A DNA stretch of 37,291 nucleotides. It comes from Pseudomonadota bacterium (lineage in GTDB: Bacteria > Pseudomonadota > Alphaproteobacteria > Rickettsiales > RGZB01). The position numbers were made by a program, and so were the translations under genes. The stretch is from positions 1 through 37,291 of the forward strand of contig RGZB01000015.1 of the NCBI GenBank assembly GCA_010031735.1, written 5' to 3'. Numbering within the stretch: position 1 is the first letter of the stretch; every line of letters starts with the position of its first letter. This document shows positions 23,842-32,456 of this stretch, one piece after another. The notes beneath the pieces are model-generated. The model had not been told where the DNA came from. It saw only the letters and a program-made list of their open reading frames with translations, and searched no databases.

Positions 23842-25116
23842 TTACTCGAGGAATTCTTCTTTATCCGGGATACGCGTGAAGGCGATTTTTGTACCCGAGA
23901 AACTACGCCCCTGTGAAGGAAGTAAACCGAGCGTCACCGTATCGCGACCATAGCGCTGGTTCAGTTTATCCATTGCGAACGAAAGCTTCTCCGAGCGCTT
24001 ACGCGCTTTTAAGTCCACCCCTGCAATCACTTCGAACAACTCCGGCTGGATATCCACCGCTGCTGTGAGTTCGTAGAGCGTTACCGATACTTTCTTGAGG
24101 CGTGCACCGCCCGCTTGCTTGATCGCACGCTGCCATGCGGATTCAAACGCCTCCAATATCGTTTTGTTATCTTGGGCACGATAAAAATGCTCACCTGCCT
24201 GCACGCGATAGCCGCTCTCAAGACGTGCGGAGAACGAGAGCACACCGGCATAATACCCCAGGCGGCGAAGCCTGCTTGCGGTCTTGAGCGCCAAGCGGCG
24301 CGCCACATATTTCGCCTGTTTGGGATCGCGGAACTCGGGCGCCATCACATGGCTGTGGCCGATGGTGCCGCGCGTCGTTTCCTCGTCCGGCAATTCGAAC
24401 CCGCGCAGGAAATACCACATACGCTCGCCCCAGATGTTGCCCCACACCCTGCGGAGTGCTTTGCGGTCGAGCGCCCAGATGTCTGCAAAACTGCCGATGC
24501 CCGCAAGCCGCAGCCTTATCTCCATGTTGCGACCAACACCCGGTAGATCGGTGATTTTGATACGCGCGAGCTTATCCTGCACCTCGCCCGCACGGAGAAT
24601 GGTGAAGCCATCGGGTTTCTTCAGATCCGTGGCCACTTTGGCGAGATAACGGTTGGGCGCCACCCCGATCGAGCATTTCACGTATTCACCGATGTTCTTT
24701 GCTAAGCCCCGTTTGATGATGGCGGCACGTTCGGTCACGAATTCCTCGCTGGTCTCGTTATCCATGAGGCGGCAGCCGACTTCGTCGATCGAGGCGACCA
24801 CGGAGACGGGGATGTATTTTTCCACCTCGTCTACGATGCGCTCATGGAAATCGCGGTAATGCTCATGGGTGGCGAGCACACAGATAAGGCCGGGGCACAT
24901 GCGCTTGGCTTCATGGATCGGGGTGCCGGTCTTGATGCCATACGCCTTCGCCTCATAACTCGCCGCGATGGCGGAGGTATAATCCGTCATCACCGGCACT
25001 ACGGCAATCGGTTTTCCACGCAGTTCCGGTCTTAGTTGCTGCTCTACGCTCGCGAAATAGCTGTTAAAATCGATATACAGCCAGCGAAGGGGAAGTTTTT
25101 GGGGGTCAAAATCCAT
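23842..25116 (-). CDS. dinB: Y-family DNA polymerase (DinB/Pol IV-like)
   Basis: The 424-residue protein has the Y-family catalytic palm: D16 in LYIDFNSYFASVEQ and D111-E112 in VASIDEVG, so the metal-binding acidic residues are intact (unlike the ImuB subgroup). It also has KCSIGVAPNRYLAKVATDLKKPDG, the HhH region ITDLPGVGRNMEIRL and a little-finger domain around 245-360. The extra C-terminal 60 residues (PELFEVIAGVDLKARK...) are not typical of minimal DinB and may carry the clamp-binding peptide. It performs translesion synthesis in the cytoplasm. The ribosome-binding site is poor. A perfect 9-bp inverted repeat lies about 50 bp upstream; no GTTC-N7-GTTC LexA box of the alphaproteobacterial type was seen. 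Confidence 0.9.
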   Translation of the reverse strand: MDFDPQKLPLRWLYIDFNSYFASVEQQLRPELRGKPIAVVPVMTDYTSAIAASYEAKAYGIKTGTPIHEAKRMCPGLICVLATHEHYRDFHERIVDEVEKYIPVSVVASIDEVGCRLMDNETSEEFVTERAAIIKRGLAKNIGEYVKCSIGVAPNRYLAKVATDLKKPDGFTILRAGEVQDKLARIKITDLPGVGRNMEIRLRLAGIGSFADIWALDRKALRRVWGNIWGERMWYFLRGFELPDEETTRGTIGHSHVMAPEFRDPKQAKYVARRLALKTASRLRRLGYYAGVLSFSARLESGYRVQAGEHFYRAQDNKTILEAFESAWQRAIKQAGGARLKKVSVTLYELTAAVDIQPELFEVIAGVDLKARKRSEKLSFAMDKLNQRYGRDTVTLGLLPSQGRSFSGTKIAFTRIPDKEEFLE

Positions 25117-25166
25117 TTCTAAAAGCTACTACATGCCTCGAATTAGGCAATAGGGTTATAGATCCA

Positions 25167-25191
25167 AAATAACACTAATATGGTGTTATTT
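25167..25191. repeat. Perfect 9-bp inverted repeat upstream of dinB
   Basis: AAATAACAC (25167-25175) and GTGTTATTT (25183-25191) flank TAATATG. The element sits between divergent dinB and the first GC-rich cassette gene, 15 bp before the cassette promoter. It could be an operator or boundary element. It is AT-rich, and the following TTT is too short for a convincing terminator. Confidence 0.5.
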
Positions 25192-25206
25192 GAAGACAGG
25201 GAGTCA

Positions 25207-25234
25207 TAATCCTGTAACCACACCTCTATATAAT
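25207..25234 (+). promoter_or_regulatory. Promoter of the shared TAATCC-N16-TATAAT type
   Basis: ATAATCCTGTAAC spans 25206-25218. TAATCC (25207-25212) is followed after exactly 16 bp by TATAAT (25229-25234), a perfect -10. The 5' leader to the ATG at 25358 would be about 117 nt. See the twin at 25866. Confidence 0.65.
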
Positions 25235-25357
25235 AGTGACAGATTTTTGGATTTGTTCCTTCAGTGCATGGATTCGGTGGAACCAGCGCACTCCCGTAGA
25301 TAGCGCCCAAAGTTCGAAGCGTTTTGACATCACGACCCACCCTGACCGGAGACTGAC

Positions 25358-25777
25358 ATGACCGTTCGTGGCAAGCAGAACCTGATCGCCGCCCTGTTTA
25401 TCGTTGGCTTTCTGAGTTTTGGGTGTTGTTTCTTTGCGGGCTTTTTGGAGACGCAGAACGACACCACGAAGAACGAGCCGTCGCCCGTCGAATTCAAGAA
25501 GGACGGCACGACCAAGAAGGTGATGGCGGACCAGAAGATCGCGTACCGCCAGCGCGAAGACGGCAGCATCGAGATCAAGGGTGAGCAGTGGTTCCAGATC
25601 AAGTCGACCTTCGTCATGCACGCCGAGTGGCGGACGAAGGACGGCGTGAAGAAGCGCCGCTGGTTCACCGACCCGCCTACGGATGGGAGAGATGATGCCG
25701 TAACCGAGTTCCGGATCGAGGACGACGAGATCCTGATCCTCACGCCCGAGACCTGGTACGAAAGGAAGAATGAATGA
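25358..25777 (+). CDS. GC-rich orphan gene for a membrane-anchored protein, unknown function
   Basis: The 139-residue protein has a basic start (MTVRGKQN), a hydrophobic segment (LIAALFIVGFLSFGCCFFAGF, about 9-29) that is either a signal anchor or a poor lipobox at FGC, and a hydrophilic rest rich in Lys, Asp, Glu and Trp (QWFQIKSTFVMHAEWRTKDG...). All 13 lysines are AAG, and GAC, ATC and CTC dominate, unlike the ribosomal genes next door where AAA is usual. It forms a complete unit with its own promoter and terminator. The second cassette downstream has the same layout and codon use, so both probably came from a GC-rich donor. No family is recognised. Confidence 0.7.
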   Translation: MTVRGKQNLIAALFIVGFLSFGCCFFAGFLETQNDTTKNEPSPVEFKKDGTTKKVMADQKIAYRQREDGSIEIKGEQWFQIKSTFVMHAEWRTKDGVKKRRWFTDPPTDGRDDAVTEFRIEDDEILILTPETWYERKNE

Positions 25778-25782
25778 CTACA

Positions 25783-25822
25783 CACGAAACCACCCTCCCA
25801 CCGGGGTGGTTTTCGTGTTTTT
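25783..25822 (+). terminator. Intrinsic terminator of cassette 1
   Basis: CACGAAA-CCACCC (25783-25795) pairs with GGGTGGTTTTCGTG (25804-25817) with one bulged base, followed by TTTTT. The core CACCCTCYCACCGGGGTGGTTTTCGT is shared with the terminator at 26561-26602 except for one base. Confidence 0.9.
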
Positions 25823-25865
25823 AGGCTATAATTCAGCATAATAATTCCACTATAAAAAACTGTAA

Positions 25866-25893
25866 TAATCCTGTAACAGCGTCTTGCTATCCT
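25866..25893 (+). promoter_or_regulatory. Promoter of the shared TAATCC-N16-TATCCT type
   Basis: ATAATCCTGTAAC (25865-25877) is identical over 13 bases to that at 25206. TATCCT follows at exactly the same 16-bp spacing. The distance from motif to ATG is 153 bp, against 152 bp in cassette 1. The preceding CTGTAA makes a direct repeat (CTGTAATAATCCTGTAA). Confidence 0.6.
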
Positions 25894-26017
25894 GCAGGCT
25901 GTTCATGGATGAATAACCTCTGTCCTATGCCCGTCGTTTTCAGGTGAGTGAAACGAAAGGGCCCCCGAAAAGTGCGTGAAAGAACGTGTATCTCAACTAG
26001 TCTACGAGAACCTGAAC

Positions 26018-26563
26018 ATGTACCGCTTCATGCTGACTGTCCTGCTCGCGGCCATCACCACCGGCTGCAGCAACAACGCCCGCAACACGAACGTCCCGGC
26101 CAACGACGACACCGTCAAGGCCACCCCCGACAAGCAGACCAACAAGGACGACGACGCCAAGCCCGCGACCCCGAAGACGGAGCCGAAGGCCGAGAAGAAG
26201 GAGGAGAACATCGTCCGCTTCGCCGCCAGCGAGTTCGAGATCGGCCTGAACACCGGCGACCACGAACTCAAGGAGGGCAAGGTGACGCTGAACGACAAGG
26301 GAACCCCTGTCCACAGTTTCCAGATGAAGGGCGTCTCCAAGCTCCCCGACGACAAGAGGACCTTCATCTACCTCAAGTTGGAAGGCAAGGAGAAGCAACA
26401 GTACAAAGTCCTCTTCTGGACCAATGGCTTCAGCTTCTGGGACAAGGAGTGGACCGGCCCCAAGACCTACCGGCACTCCGTGACCAAGGACGACTACGAG
26501 GTCGTGATCACCCTGCTGAAGGACGGCAAGGCGCTCCTGATCCTCAAGATCGACCTAGAGTAA
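26018..26563 (+). CDS. GC-rich orphan gene for a putative lipoprotein, unknown function
   Basis: The 181-residue product begins MYRFMLTVLLAAITTGCSNN, a lipoprotein-like signal with the acylated Cys at residue 17 (TTGC is an imperfect lipobox). A charged, Pro/Lys/Asp/Glu-rich linker runs to about residue 65. A globular domain of about 115 residues follows, mostly beta by look (VRFAASEFEIGLNTGDHEL...YKVLFWTNGFSFWD). Nearly every lysine is AAG and GC content is high, so recent transfer is likely. An in-frame start at 25976 would put extra non-signal residues before the lipoprotein signal and is rejected; ATG at 26030 is also possible. No family is recognised. Confidence 0.72.
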   Translation: MYRFMLTVLLAAITTGCSNNARNTNVPANDDTVKATPDKQTNKDDDAKPATPKTEPKAEKKEENIVRFAASEFEIGLNTGDHELKEGKVTLNDKGTPVHSFQMKGVSKLPDDKRTFIYLKLEGKEKQQYKVLFWTNGFSFWDKEWTGPKTYRHSVTKDDYEVVITLLKDGKALLILKIDLE

Positions 26564-26602
26564 ACGACGACCACCCTCTCACCGGGGTGGTTTTCGTTTT
26601 TC
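26561..26602 (+). terminator. Intrinsic terminator of cassette 2
   Basis: ACCACCC (26570-26576) pairs with GGGTGGT (26585-26591), with further partial pairing of AAACGA with TCGTTT outside, and TTTTTC follows. It overlaps the stop codon of the lipoprotein gene. Confidence 0.88.
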
Positions 26603-26775
26603 TGGGGGTGTTTTTATCATCTGAAATCCCCTCCTACCCCCGTTTTTAAGCAATCCATCAAGGGTTCGTAAGAAATTCTGCAATTTTTCTAAAATACCTG
26701 TTGCGTGATGCCATGAAATCGGGTAAAAGTCGCGCCCTCGAATAAGAGCACACCGGTATTATTCACTAGATTCAT

Positions 26776-26849
26776 GCGGGTGTAGCTCAGTGGTAGAGCT
26801 CCAGCCTTCCAAGCTGGCTGCGAGGGTTCGATTCCCTTCACCCGCTCCA
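26776..26849 (+). tRNA. tRNA-Gly (anticodon UCC)
   Basis: The cloverleaf is complete: GCGGGTG pairs with CACCCGC, the anticodon arm is CCAGC-CTTCCAA-GCTGG with anticodon TCC, the T arm is GAGGG-TTCGATT-CCCTT, and CCA is encoded. It lies 53 bp before tuf and is probably processed from the same transcript; it corresponds to glyT of the E. coli tRNA-tufB operon. The spacer 26603-26775 holds no gene; TTGCGT (26701) and TAAAAG (26724) 17 bp apart could be a weak promoter. Confidence 0.97.
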
Positions 26850-26902
26850 CTACTAGAGCTGTTTAACATTGTGAACATGAACACTTAAAGGCGTAGGATT
26901 AT

Positions 26903-28093
26903 ATGACCAAAGCAAAATTTGAGCGTAATAAACCACACTGCAATATCGGCACCATTGGTCACGTTGACCATGGTAAGACGACGTTGACGGCAGCGATCAC
27001 GAAAGTGATGTCGGATGCTGGTCGCGCGGAATTCCGCGGTTATGACCAGATCGACGCGGCTCCGGAAGAGAAAGCACGCGGTATTACGATCAACACGGCG
27101 CACGTGGAATACGAGACCGAGAAGCGCCACTACGCCCACGTCGACTGCCCAGGCCACGCGGATTATGTGAAGAACATGATCACGGGTGCGGCGCAGATGG
27201 ACGGCGCGATCCTCGTGGTATCTGCTGCGGACGGCCCGATGCCGCAAACGCGCGAACACATCCTGCTCGCACGCCAGGTCGGCGTACCGGCGATCGTGGT
27301 GTTCATGAACAAAGTCGACATGGTCGACGACAAAGAACTCCTGGAACTCGTCGAAGTCGAAGTACGCGAGCTCCTCTCCAAATACAACTTCCCGGGCGAC
27401 AAGATCCCGATCGTGAAAGGCTCTGCACTGGCAGCGCTCGAAGGTCGTGACGATGCGATCGGTAAGAATGCGATCCTCGAGCTGATGAAAGCCGTGGACG
27501 ACTACATCCCGCAACCGGATCGTCCGGTGGACAAACCGTTCCTGCTGCCGATCGAAGACGTGTTCTCGATCGAAGGTCGCGGTACGGTGGTCACGGGCCG
27601 CGTGGAACGCGGTATCGTGAAAGTGGGTGAAGAACTCGAGATCGTCGGCCTGAAACCGACCGCGAAAACCGTATGTACGGGTGTTGAGATGTTCCGTAAA
27701 CTGCTCGATGAAGGTCGTGCAGGTGATAACGTGGGCGTGCTCCTCCGTGGTACCAAACGCGAAGACGTAGAGCGTGGCCAAGTGCTGGCGAAACCAGGCA
27801 CGATCACCCCGCACACGAACTTCGAAGCCGAAGTGTACATCCTGACGAAAGAGGAAGGTGGCCGTCACACGCCATTCTTCGCGAACTATCGTCCGCAATT
27901 CTATTTCCGTACCACCGACGTGACGGGTTCTGTGACCCTGCCGGCCGGTACCGAGATGGTGATGCCGGGTGATAACGTGAAACTGACCGTCGAACTCCTG
28001 AACCCGATCGCGATGGACGAAGGTGTCCGCTTCGCTATCCGTGAAGGTGGCCGTACCGTCGGCGCAGGCGTCGTCGCTAAGATTATTAAATAG
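26903..28093 (+). CDS. tuf: Elongation factor Tu
   Basis: The 396-residue GTPase delivers aminoacyl-tRNA to the ribosome. It has GHVDHGKT (19-26, P loop), the switch [15 protein letters not shown] (G3), NKVD (G4) and SAL (G5), then the two beta-barrel domains up to the final [10 protein letters not shown]. Length is normal. It is preceded by tRNA-Gly and followed 26 bp later by rpsJ, so it joins the upstream flank of a tufB-type locus to the downstream flank of a tufA-type locus. Lysine codons are largely AAA, typical of the highly expressed genes that follow. Confidence 0.99.
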   Translation: MTKAKFERNKPHCNIGTIGHVDHGKTTLTAAITKVMSDAGRAEFRGYDQIDAAPEEKARGITINTAHVEYETEKRHYAHVDCPGHADYVKNMITGAAQMDGAILVVSAADGPMPQTREHILLARQVGVPAIVVFMNKVDMVDDKELLELVEVEVRELLSKYNFPGDKIPIVKGSALAALEGRDDAIGKNAILELMKAVDDYIPQPDRPVDKPFLLPIEDVFSIEGRGTVVTGRVERGIVKVGEELEIVGLKPTAKTVCTGVEMFRKLLDEGRAGDNVGVLLRGTKREDVERGQVLAKPGTITPHTNFEAEVYILTKEEGGRHTPFFANYRPQFYFRTTDVTGSVTLPAGTEMVMPGDNVKLTVELLNPIAMDEGVRFAIREGGRTVGAGVVAKIIK

Positions 28094-28119
28094 TTTTGTA
28101 GTTTAACCAGGGGAACCCC

Positions 28120-28437
28120 ATGGAACAAAAGATTCGTATCCGCCTTAAAGCTTTCGATCACCGCGTGCTGGACAGCTCTGCGCGTGAGATCGTGAACACC
28201 GTGAAGCGCACTGGCGCTGAAGCGCGTGGTCCGGTCCCGCTCCCGAGCGATATGGAAAAATTCACGGTGAACCGCAGCCCGCACATCGATAAAAAATCGC
28301 GTGAGCAGTTTGAGGTGCGTACCCATAAACGTCTGATCGATATCATCGACTCTACGCCGCAAACCATCGAAGCGCTCGGTAAACTCGAGCTCCCGGCTGG
28401 CGTGGAAGTAGACATCCAAGTGAAGGAGGCTGCATAA
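28120..28437 (+). CDS. rpsJ: 30S ribosomal protein S10
   Basis: The 105-residue protein contains [14 protein letters not shown] and the tip of the long hairpin loop with the signature GPVPLPS and [18 protein letters not shown]. It binds the 30S head; in other bacteria it also acts as transcription factor NusE. AGGGGAA precedes the ATG. Its TAA overlaps the ATG of rplC by one base (TAATG), so translation is coupled. It is the first ribosomal gene of the S10 cluster. Confidence 0.99.
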   Translation: MEQKIRIRLKAFDHRVLDSSAREIVNTVKRTGAEARGPVPLPSDMEKFTVNRSPHIDKKSREQFEVRTHKRLIDIIDSTPQTIEALGKLELPAGVEVDIQVKEAA

Positions 28438-29195
28438 TGCGTACGGGTCTCGTTGCAAAAAAACTCGGCATGAGCCGCGTATTCACCGACAAAGGTGAAA
28501 ACGTTCCGGTCACCGTTCTGCAACTTGAGAATGCTCAAGTTGTCGGTCAACGTACCGAGGAAAAAGACGGTTACACCGCGCTCCAGATCGGCGTGGGTTC
28601 CGTGAAACCGAAAAAAGTGAACAAAGCGCAGAAAACCGTGTACGCTAAAGCGGGCGTTCCGGCGAAAGCGAAAGTGGTTGAATTCCGCGTGACCAAAGAT
28701 GCGCTCGTGAACGTGGGTGCAGAACTCTCTGCTGCTCACTTCGTCGCGGGCCAGACGGTCGACGTAACCGGCATCTCTATCGGTCGCGGCTTCCAAGGTG
28801 TGATGAAACGTCACAACTTCGCAGGTCTTGAAGCTTCACACGGCGTATCCATCTCCCACCGCTCACACGGTTCTACCGGTCAGCGTCAGGATCCGGGTCG
28901 CGTATTCAAAAACAAGAAAATGGCGGGTCACATGGGCGATGTCCGCGTGACGACCCAGAACCTTAAAGTCGTGCAGATCGATGCTGAACAGGGTCTCATC
29001 CTGATCAAAGGCAACGTCCCGGGCGCTGAAAACAGCTACGTGCTGGTTCGCGATGCGGTGAAGAAAGCACAACCGAAAGACCTTCCGTTCCCGGCAGCAC
29101 TCAAAGCTTCCGCGAAGAAGGAAGAAGCAAAAGCAGCAGATGCAGCACCGCAGGCACAAGCGCCGGCTGGTGACGCTGAAGCGAAGAAAGAATAG
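28437..29195 (+). CDS. rplC: 50S ribosomal protein L3 with Ala/Lys-rich tail
   Basis: The 252-residue protein starts [15 protein letters not shown] and holds the central loop that reaches the peptidyl-transferase centre ([36 protein letters not shown]). The core ends near residue 218. The last 30 or so residues are a low-complexity Ala/Lys/Glu/Gln tail that most L3 proteins lack. It is coupled to rpsJ by the 1-base overlap. The tail is compositionally like that of L29 further on. Confidence 0.98.
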   Translation: MRTGLVAKKLGMSRVFTDKGENVPVTVLQLENAQVVGQRTEEKDGYTALQIGVGSVKPKKVNKAQKTVYAKAGVPAKAKVVEFRVTKDALVNVGAELSAAHFVAGQTVDVTGISIGRGFQGVMKRHNFAGLEASHGVSISHRSHGSTGQRQDPGRVFKNKKMAGHMGDVRVTTQNLKVVQIDAEQGLILIKGNVPGAENSYVLVRDAVKKAQPKDLPFPAALKASAKKEEAKAADAAPQAQAPAGDAEAKKE

Positions 29196-29206
29196 TGGAG
29201 CCCGTT

Positions 29207-29833
29207 ATGGTAAAGGCAAAAGGTATCAATCTCGCCGGCGGTAATGCTGCTGAAGTCCAACTGGACGAAGCGGTATTCGCGGTAGAAGTGCGTAAGGACA
29301 TCCTGCACCGTGTGATCGAATGGCAGCGTGCGAAAACCCACCGTGGTACGCATCAAACCAAAACGATCAGCATGGTTTCGGGTACGACCAAGAAACCGTA
29401 CGCTCAGAAACACACGGGCCGTGCTCGTCAAGGTTCTCTCCGTTCGCCGCAAATGCGCGGTGGTGCGAGGATCTTCGGACCGGTCGTGCGCAGCTACGCG
29501 TACTCTCTGCCGAAAAAAGTCCGCGCTCTCGGTCTGCGCGTCGCGCTCTCTGCGAAACAAGCAGAAGGCAAACTCTTCATCGCTCCGGATCTCTCTGTGA
29601 AATCTGCGAAAACCAAAGAGTTCGCGAACCAACTCGAGAAACTCGGCCTTTCTAACGTGCTGTTCATCGATGGTCCGGAAGTGAATCCGAACCTGAAAAA
29701 GGCGATCAGCAACCTGAAATATGTGGACGCTCTGCCGCAACAAGGTGCTAACGTATATGACATCATCCGTCACGATACGCTGGTGCTTTCCCAAGCTGCG
29801 CTGAAGCACCTCTCTGAACGTCTGAGCAAATAG
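29207..29833 (+). CDS. rplD: 50S ribosomal protein L4
   Basis: The 208-residue protein has the extended exit-tunnel loop [19 protein letters not shown] and [16 protein letters not shown] chose the ATG at 29207, which has GGAG 6 bp upstream; a GTG at 29195 overlapping the rplC stop would add four residues (VEPV). In E. coli L4 represses its own S10 operon; whether that applies here cannot be seen. Confidence 0.98.
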   Translation: MVKAKGINLAGGNAAEVQLDEAVFAVEVRKDILHRVIEWQRAKTHRGTHQTKTISMVSGTTKKPYAQKHTGRARQGSLRSPQMRGGARIFGPVVRSYAYSLPKKVRALGLRVALSAKQAEGKLFIAPDLSVKSAKTKEFANQLEKLGLSNVLFIDGPEVNPNLKKAISNLKYVDALPQQGANVYDIIRHDTLVLSQAALKHLSERLSK

Positions 29834-29841
29834 GTAGAACC

Positions 29842-30153
29842 ATGGCACAGAAAAAATCACAAACCGCTCTGAAACACTACGACGTGATCCGCTCACCGGT
29901 CGTGACCGAAAAATCGACGGTCGCTTCGGATCAAGGTAAAATCACGTTCAAAGTATCGACGGACGCGACCAAACAAGACATCAAAAACGCTATTGAATCA
30001 CTCTTCAAAGTAAAAGTGACCAAAGTGAACACGATCAACGTGGAAGGCAAAACCAAGCGCTTCCGTGGTTTTATCGGCAAACGTAACGACTTCAAAAAAG
30101 CCGTTGTGACGCTCGCTGAAGGCCAATCCATCGATATCATGGCAGGAGTCTAA
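29842..30153 (+). CDS. rplW: 50S ribosomal protein L23
   Basis: The 103-residue protein carries [15 protein letters not shown] near its start, [17 protein letters not shown] and [17 protein letters not shown]23 sits at the tunnel exit and docks trigger factor and SRP. It begins 8 bp after rplD and stops 2 bp before rplB. Length is usual. Confidence 0.98.
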   Translation: MAQKKSQTALKHYDVIRSPVVTEKSTVASDQGKITFKVSTDATKQDIKNAIESLFKVKVTKVNTINVEGKTKRFRGFIGKRNDFKKAVVTLAEGQSIDIMAGV

Positions 30154-30155
30154 TC

Positions 30156-30971
30156 ATGGCACTTAAGACATTCAATCCAACGACCCCTACCCTGCGCCAC
30201 ACCGTACTCGTCGATAAATCCGACCTGTACAAAGGCAAACCGGTGAAAGAACTCACCGAAGGTAAGAAAAGCCAGGCTGGCCGCAACAACGTGGGTCACA
30301 CGACCTCGCGTTTCCGTGGTGGTGGTCACAAAAAGCGTTACCGTCTCGTCGACTTCAAACGCAATAAATTCGACATGGAAGCAGTAGTGGAACGTCTCGA
30401 ATACGATCCGAACCGCACGGCCCACATCGCGCTCATCAAATACACGGATGGCACGCTCTCTTACATCATCGCTCCGCAACGTCTGCAAGCCGGTGATAAA
30501 GTGGTCTCTTCTGCTAACGCGGATATCAAACCGGGTAACACCCTCCCGCTCGGCAACATTCCGGTGGGCACCATCGTGCACAACGTGGAAATGAAACCGG
30601 GTAAAGGCGGTCAGCTCGCTCGCGCGGCTGGCAGCTACGTACAGCTCGTCGGTAAAGACGCTGGTTACGCTCTCATTCGCGTTCGCTCTGGCGAAGTGCG
30701 TAAAGTGGATGCGAACTGCTTAGCGACGATCGGTGCGGTTTCGAACCCGGATAACCAGAACATCGTTTATGCAAAAGCCGGCCGTATGCGCTGGATGGGC
30801 TATCGTCCGCATAACCGTGGTATCGCGATGAACCCGGTCGATCACCCGATGGGCGGTCGTACCAACGGTGGTAAGCACCCGTGCTCGCCGACCGGTGTCA
30901 AAGCTAAAGGTAAGCGTACGCGTGAAAACAAAGCTACGGATAAGTACATTATCACCCGTAGGTATCAGTAA
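30156..30971 (+). CDS. rplB: 50S ribosomal protein L2
   Basis: The 271-residue protein contains [45 protein letters not shown] and the C-terminal peptidyl-transferase-associated region [18 protein letters not shown]. Its conserved histidine in the VDHPMGG loop (required for activity in E. coli) is present. It is the primary 23S rRNA binder in the interface of the subunits. Length is typical. Confidence 0.99.
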   Translation: MALKTFNPTTPTLRHTVLVDKSDLYKGKPVKELTEGKKSQAGRNNVGHTTSRFRGGGHKKRYRLVDFKRNKFDMEAVVERLEYDPNRTAHIALIKYTDGTLSYIIAPQRLQAGDKVVSSANADIKPGNTLPLGNIPVGTIVHNVEMKPGKGGQLARAAGSYVQLVGKDAGYALIRVRSGEVRKVDANCLATIGAVSNPDNQNIVYAKAGRMRWMGYRPHNRGIAMNPVDHPMGGRTNGGKHPCSPTGVKAKGKRTRENKATDKYIITRRYQ

Positions 30972-30989
30972 CAGGAGTATAGGTAATTT

Positions 30990-31277
30990 ATGTCACGTTC
31001 TGTTTGGAAAGGTCCGTTTGTGGATGGTTATCTGCTGAATAAAGCAGAGAAAGCCCGTTCTGAAGGTGGTCACAAAGTGATCCAGACCTGGTCTCGCCGC
31101 TCCACGATCATGCCGCAATTCGTCGGTCTCACCTTTGGTGTCCACGATGGCCGTAAGTTCATCCCGGTGCTGGTGAAAGAAGACATGGTTGGTCACAAAT
31201 TCGGTGAATTTGCTCCGACCCGCGTGTTCAAAGGCCACGGCGCAACCGGCGATAAAAAAGCAGAAGCTGCAGCATAA
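30990..31277 (+). CDS. rpsS: 30S ribosomal protein S19
   Basis: The 95-residue protein starts [15 protein letters not shown] and includes [28 protein letters not shown] and [13 protein letters not shown], the family core. It ends in a short Ala/Lys tail. It lies in the 30S head near the A-site tRNA. A ribosome-binding site AGGAG is placed 12-16 bases before the ATG, a little far. Confidence 0.99.
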   Translation: MSRSVWKGPFVDGYLLNKAEKARSEGGHKVIQTWSRRSTIMPQFVGLTFGVHDGRKFIPVLVKEDMVGHKFGEFAPTRVFKGHGATGDKKAEAAA

Positions 31278-31290
31278 GGAAAAGTGAGTT

Positions 31291-31677
31291 ATGGGAAAGC
31301 AAGCAAAACAAAGCCGTCTGGCGAAAAACGAAGCCCTTGCGAAAGCAAGAAGCCTTCGCGTCAGCCCGCGTAAACTGAACCTGGTCGCACAGCTGATCCG
31401 CGGCATGAGCGCGAAAGAAGCGCTGGCACAGCTGAAATTCAACCGCAAAGCCATCGCGAAAGATGTGCTGAAAGTGGTCGAATCCGCGATTGCGAACGCT
31501 GAGAACAACCAAAATCTCGATGTGGATCGTCTGTACGTGAAAGAAGCGACGGTCGGCAAAAGCATCGTGATGAAACGCTTCCACACCCGCGCACGCGGTC
31601 GTGCTGCTGGTATCAAAAAACCGTTTAGCAATATCACCGTTGTGGTGGCTGAACGTCAGGATGAGGAGAAAGCATAA
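31291..31677 (+). CDS. rplV: 50S ribosomal protein L22
   Basis: The 128-residue protein contains [46 protein letters not shown] and the tunnel hairpin region [24 protein letters not shown]. It lines the narrow part of the exit tunnel together with L4. Its N-terminus ([16 protein letters not shown]) is somewhat longer and more basic than in E. coli. Its TAA overlaps the rpsC ATG by one base. Confidence 0.98.
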   Translation: MGKQAKQSRLAKNEALAKARSLRVSPRKLNLVAQLIRGMSAKEALAQLKFNRKAIAKDVLKVVESAIANAENNQNLDVDRLYVKEATVGKSIVMKRFHTRARGRAAGIKKPFSNITVVVAERQDEEKA

Positions 31678-32423
31678 TGGGTCAGAAGGTCAATCCAATC
31701 GGCATTCGCGTCAATATCAACCGTACCTGGGATTCCCGTTGGTACGCGCAGAAGGACTATGCCGAGAAACTCGCGGAAGATTTAAAAATCCGCAGCTTCC
31801 TCACGAAAAAGCTGGCAACGGCTTCTGTGAGCAAAATCATCATCGAACGCCCTGCGAAGAAGATGATTGTCACATTATTTACATCTAAGCCTGGTATCAT
31901 CATCGGCAAGAAAGGTGCGGATATCGAGGTTATCAAGAAAGAACTGCGTAAATTTACGAAAAACGACGATATCAACGTGAATATCATCGAGATTCGTAAA
32001 CCGGAGATCGATGCAAAACTGATCGCGCAAAGCGTCGCTCAGCAGCTAGAACGCCGTATCGCCTTCCGCCGTGCGATGAAACGCGCCGTGCAACAGGCTC
32101 TGCGCCTGGGTGCTCTCGGCATCCGTATCAACTGCTCCGGCCGTCTGGGTGGTGCAGAGATCGCTCGTATGGAATGGTACCGCGAAGGTCGCGTACCGCT
32201 TCACACGCTCCGCGCGGATATCGACTATGGTACATGGGAAGCACACACCGCTTACGGCCGTATCGGCATCAAAGTGTGGGTATTCCGTGGCGAAGTGATG
32301 GAAAACGACCCGACTGCGCATGAAAAACGCATCACGGGTGCAAACCAAGGCCAAGGCGGCCATGGTGGTCACAATAAACACAAAGACAAAGAACAGAATA
32401 ACGTTCAAGTCGAGATTCTGTAA
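31677..32423 (+). CDS. rpsC: 30S ribosomal protein S3
   Basis: The 248-residue protein begins [23 protein letters not shown] and contains the KH-domain motif [17 protein letters not shown] and the C-domain [21 protein letters not shown] with the [22 protein letters not shown] segment. It forms part of the mRNA entry tunnel. The tail is Gly/His/Lys/Asn-rich ([19 protein letters not shown]). It is coupled to rplV. Confidence 0.99.
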   Translation: MGQKVNPIGIRVNINRTWDSRWYAQKDYAEKLAEDLKIRSFLTKKLATASVSKIIIERPAKKMIVTLFTSKPGIIIGKKGADIEVIKKELRKFTKNDDINVNIIEIRKPEIDAKLIAQSVAQQLERRIAFRRAMKRAVQQALRLGALGIRINCSGRLGGAEIARMEWYREGRVPLHTLRADIDYGTWEAHTAYGRIGIKVWVFRGEVMENDPTAHEKRITGANQGQGGHGGHNKHKDKEQNNVQVEIL

Positions 32424-32456
32424 GTAAGAAGTAAGGTTAATTAAGGGATTATCGCT

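Noticed and set aside
25948-26649. Long plus-strand reading frame in a second frame across the lipoprotein gene
   Set aside because: It is Arg/Gln/Pro-rich low-complexity translation typical of the shifted frame of a GC-rich gene. The overlapping frame has a lipoprotein signal and natural composition.
26885-27898. Long minus-strand frame opposite tuf
   Set aside because: Antisense shadow of the highly conserved tuf codons; rich in Arg/His/Phe with no recognisable motif.
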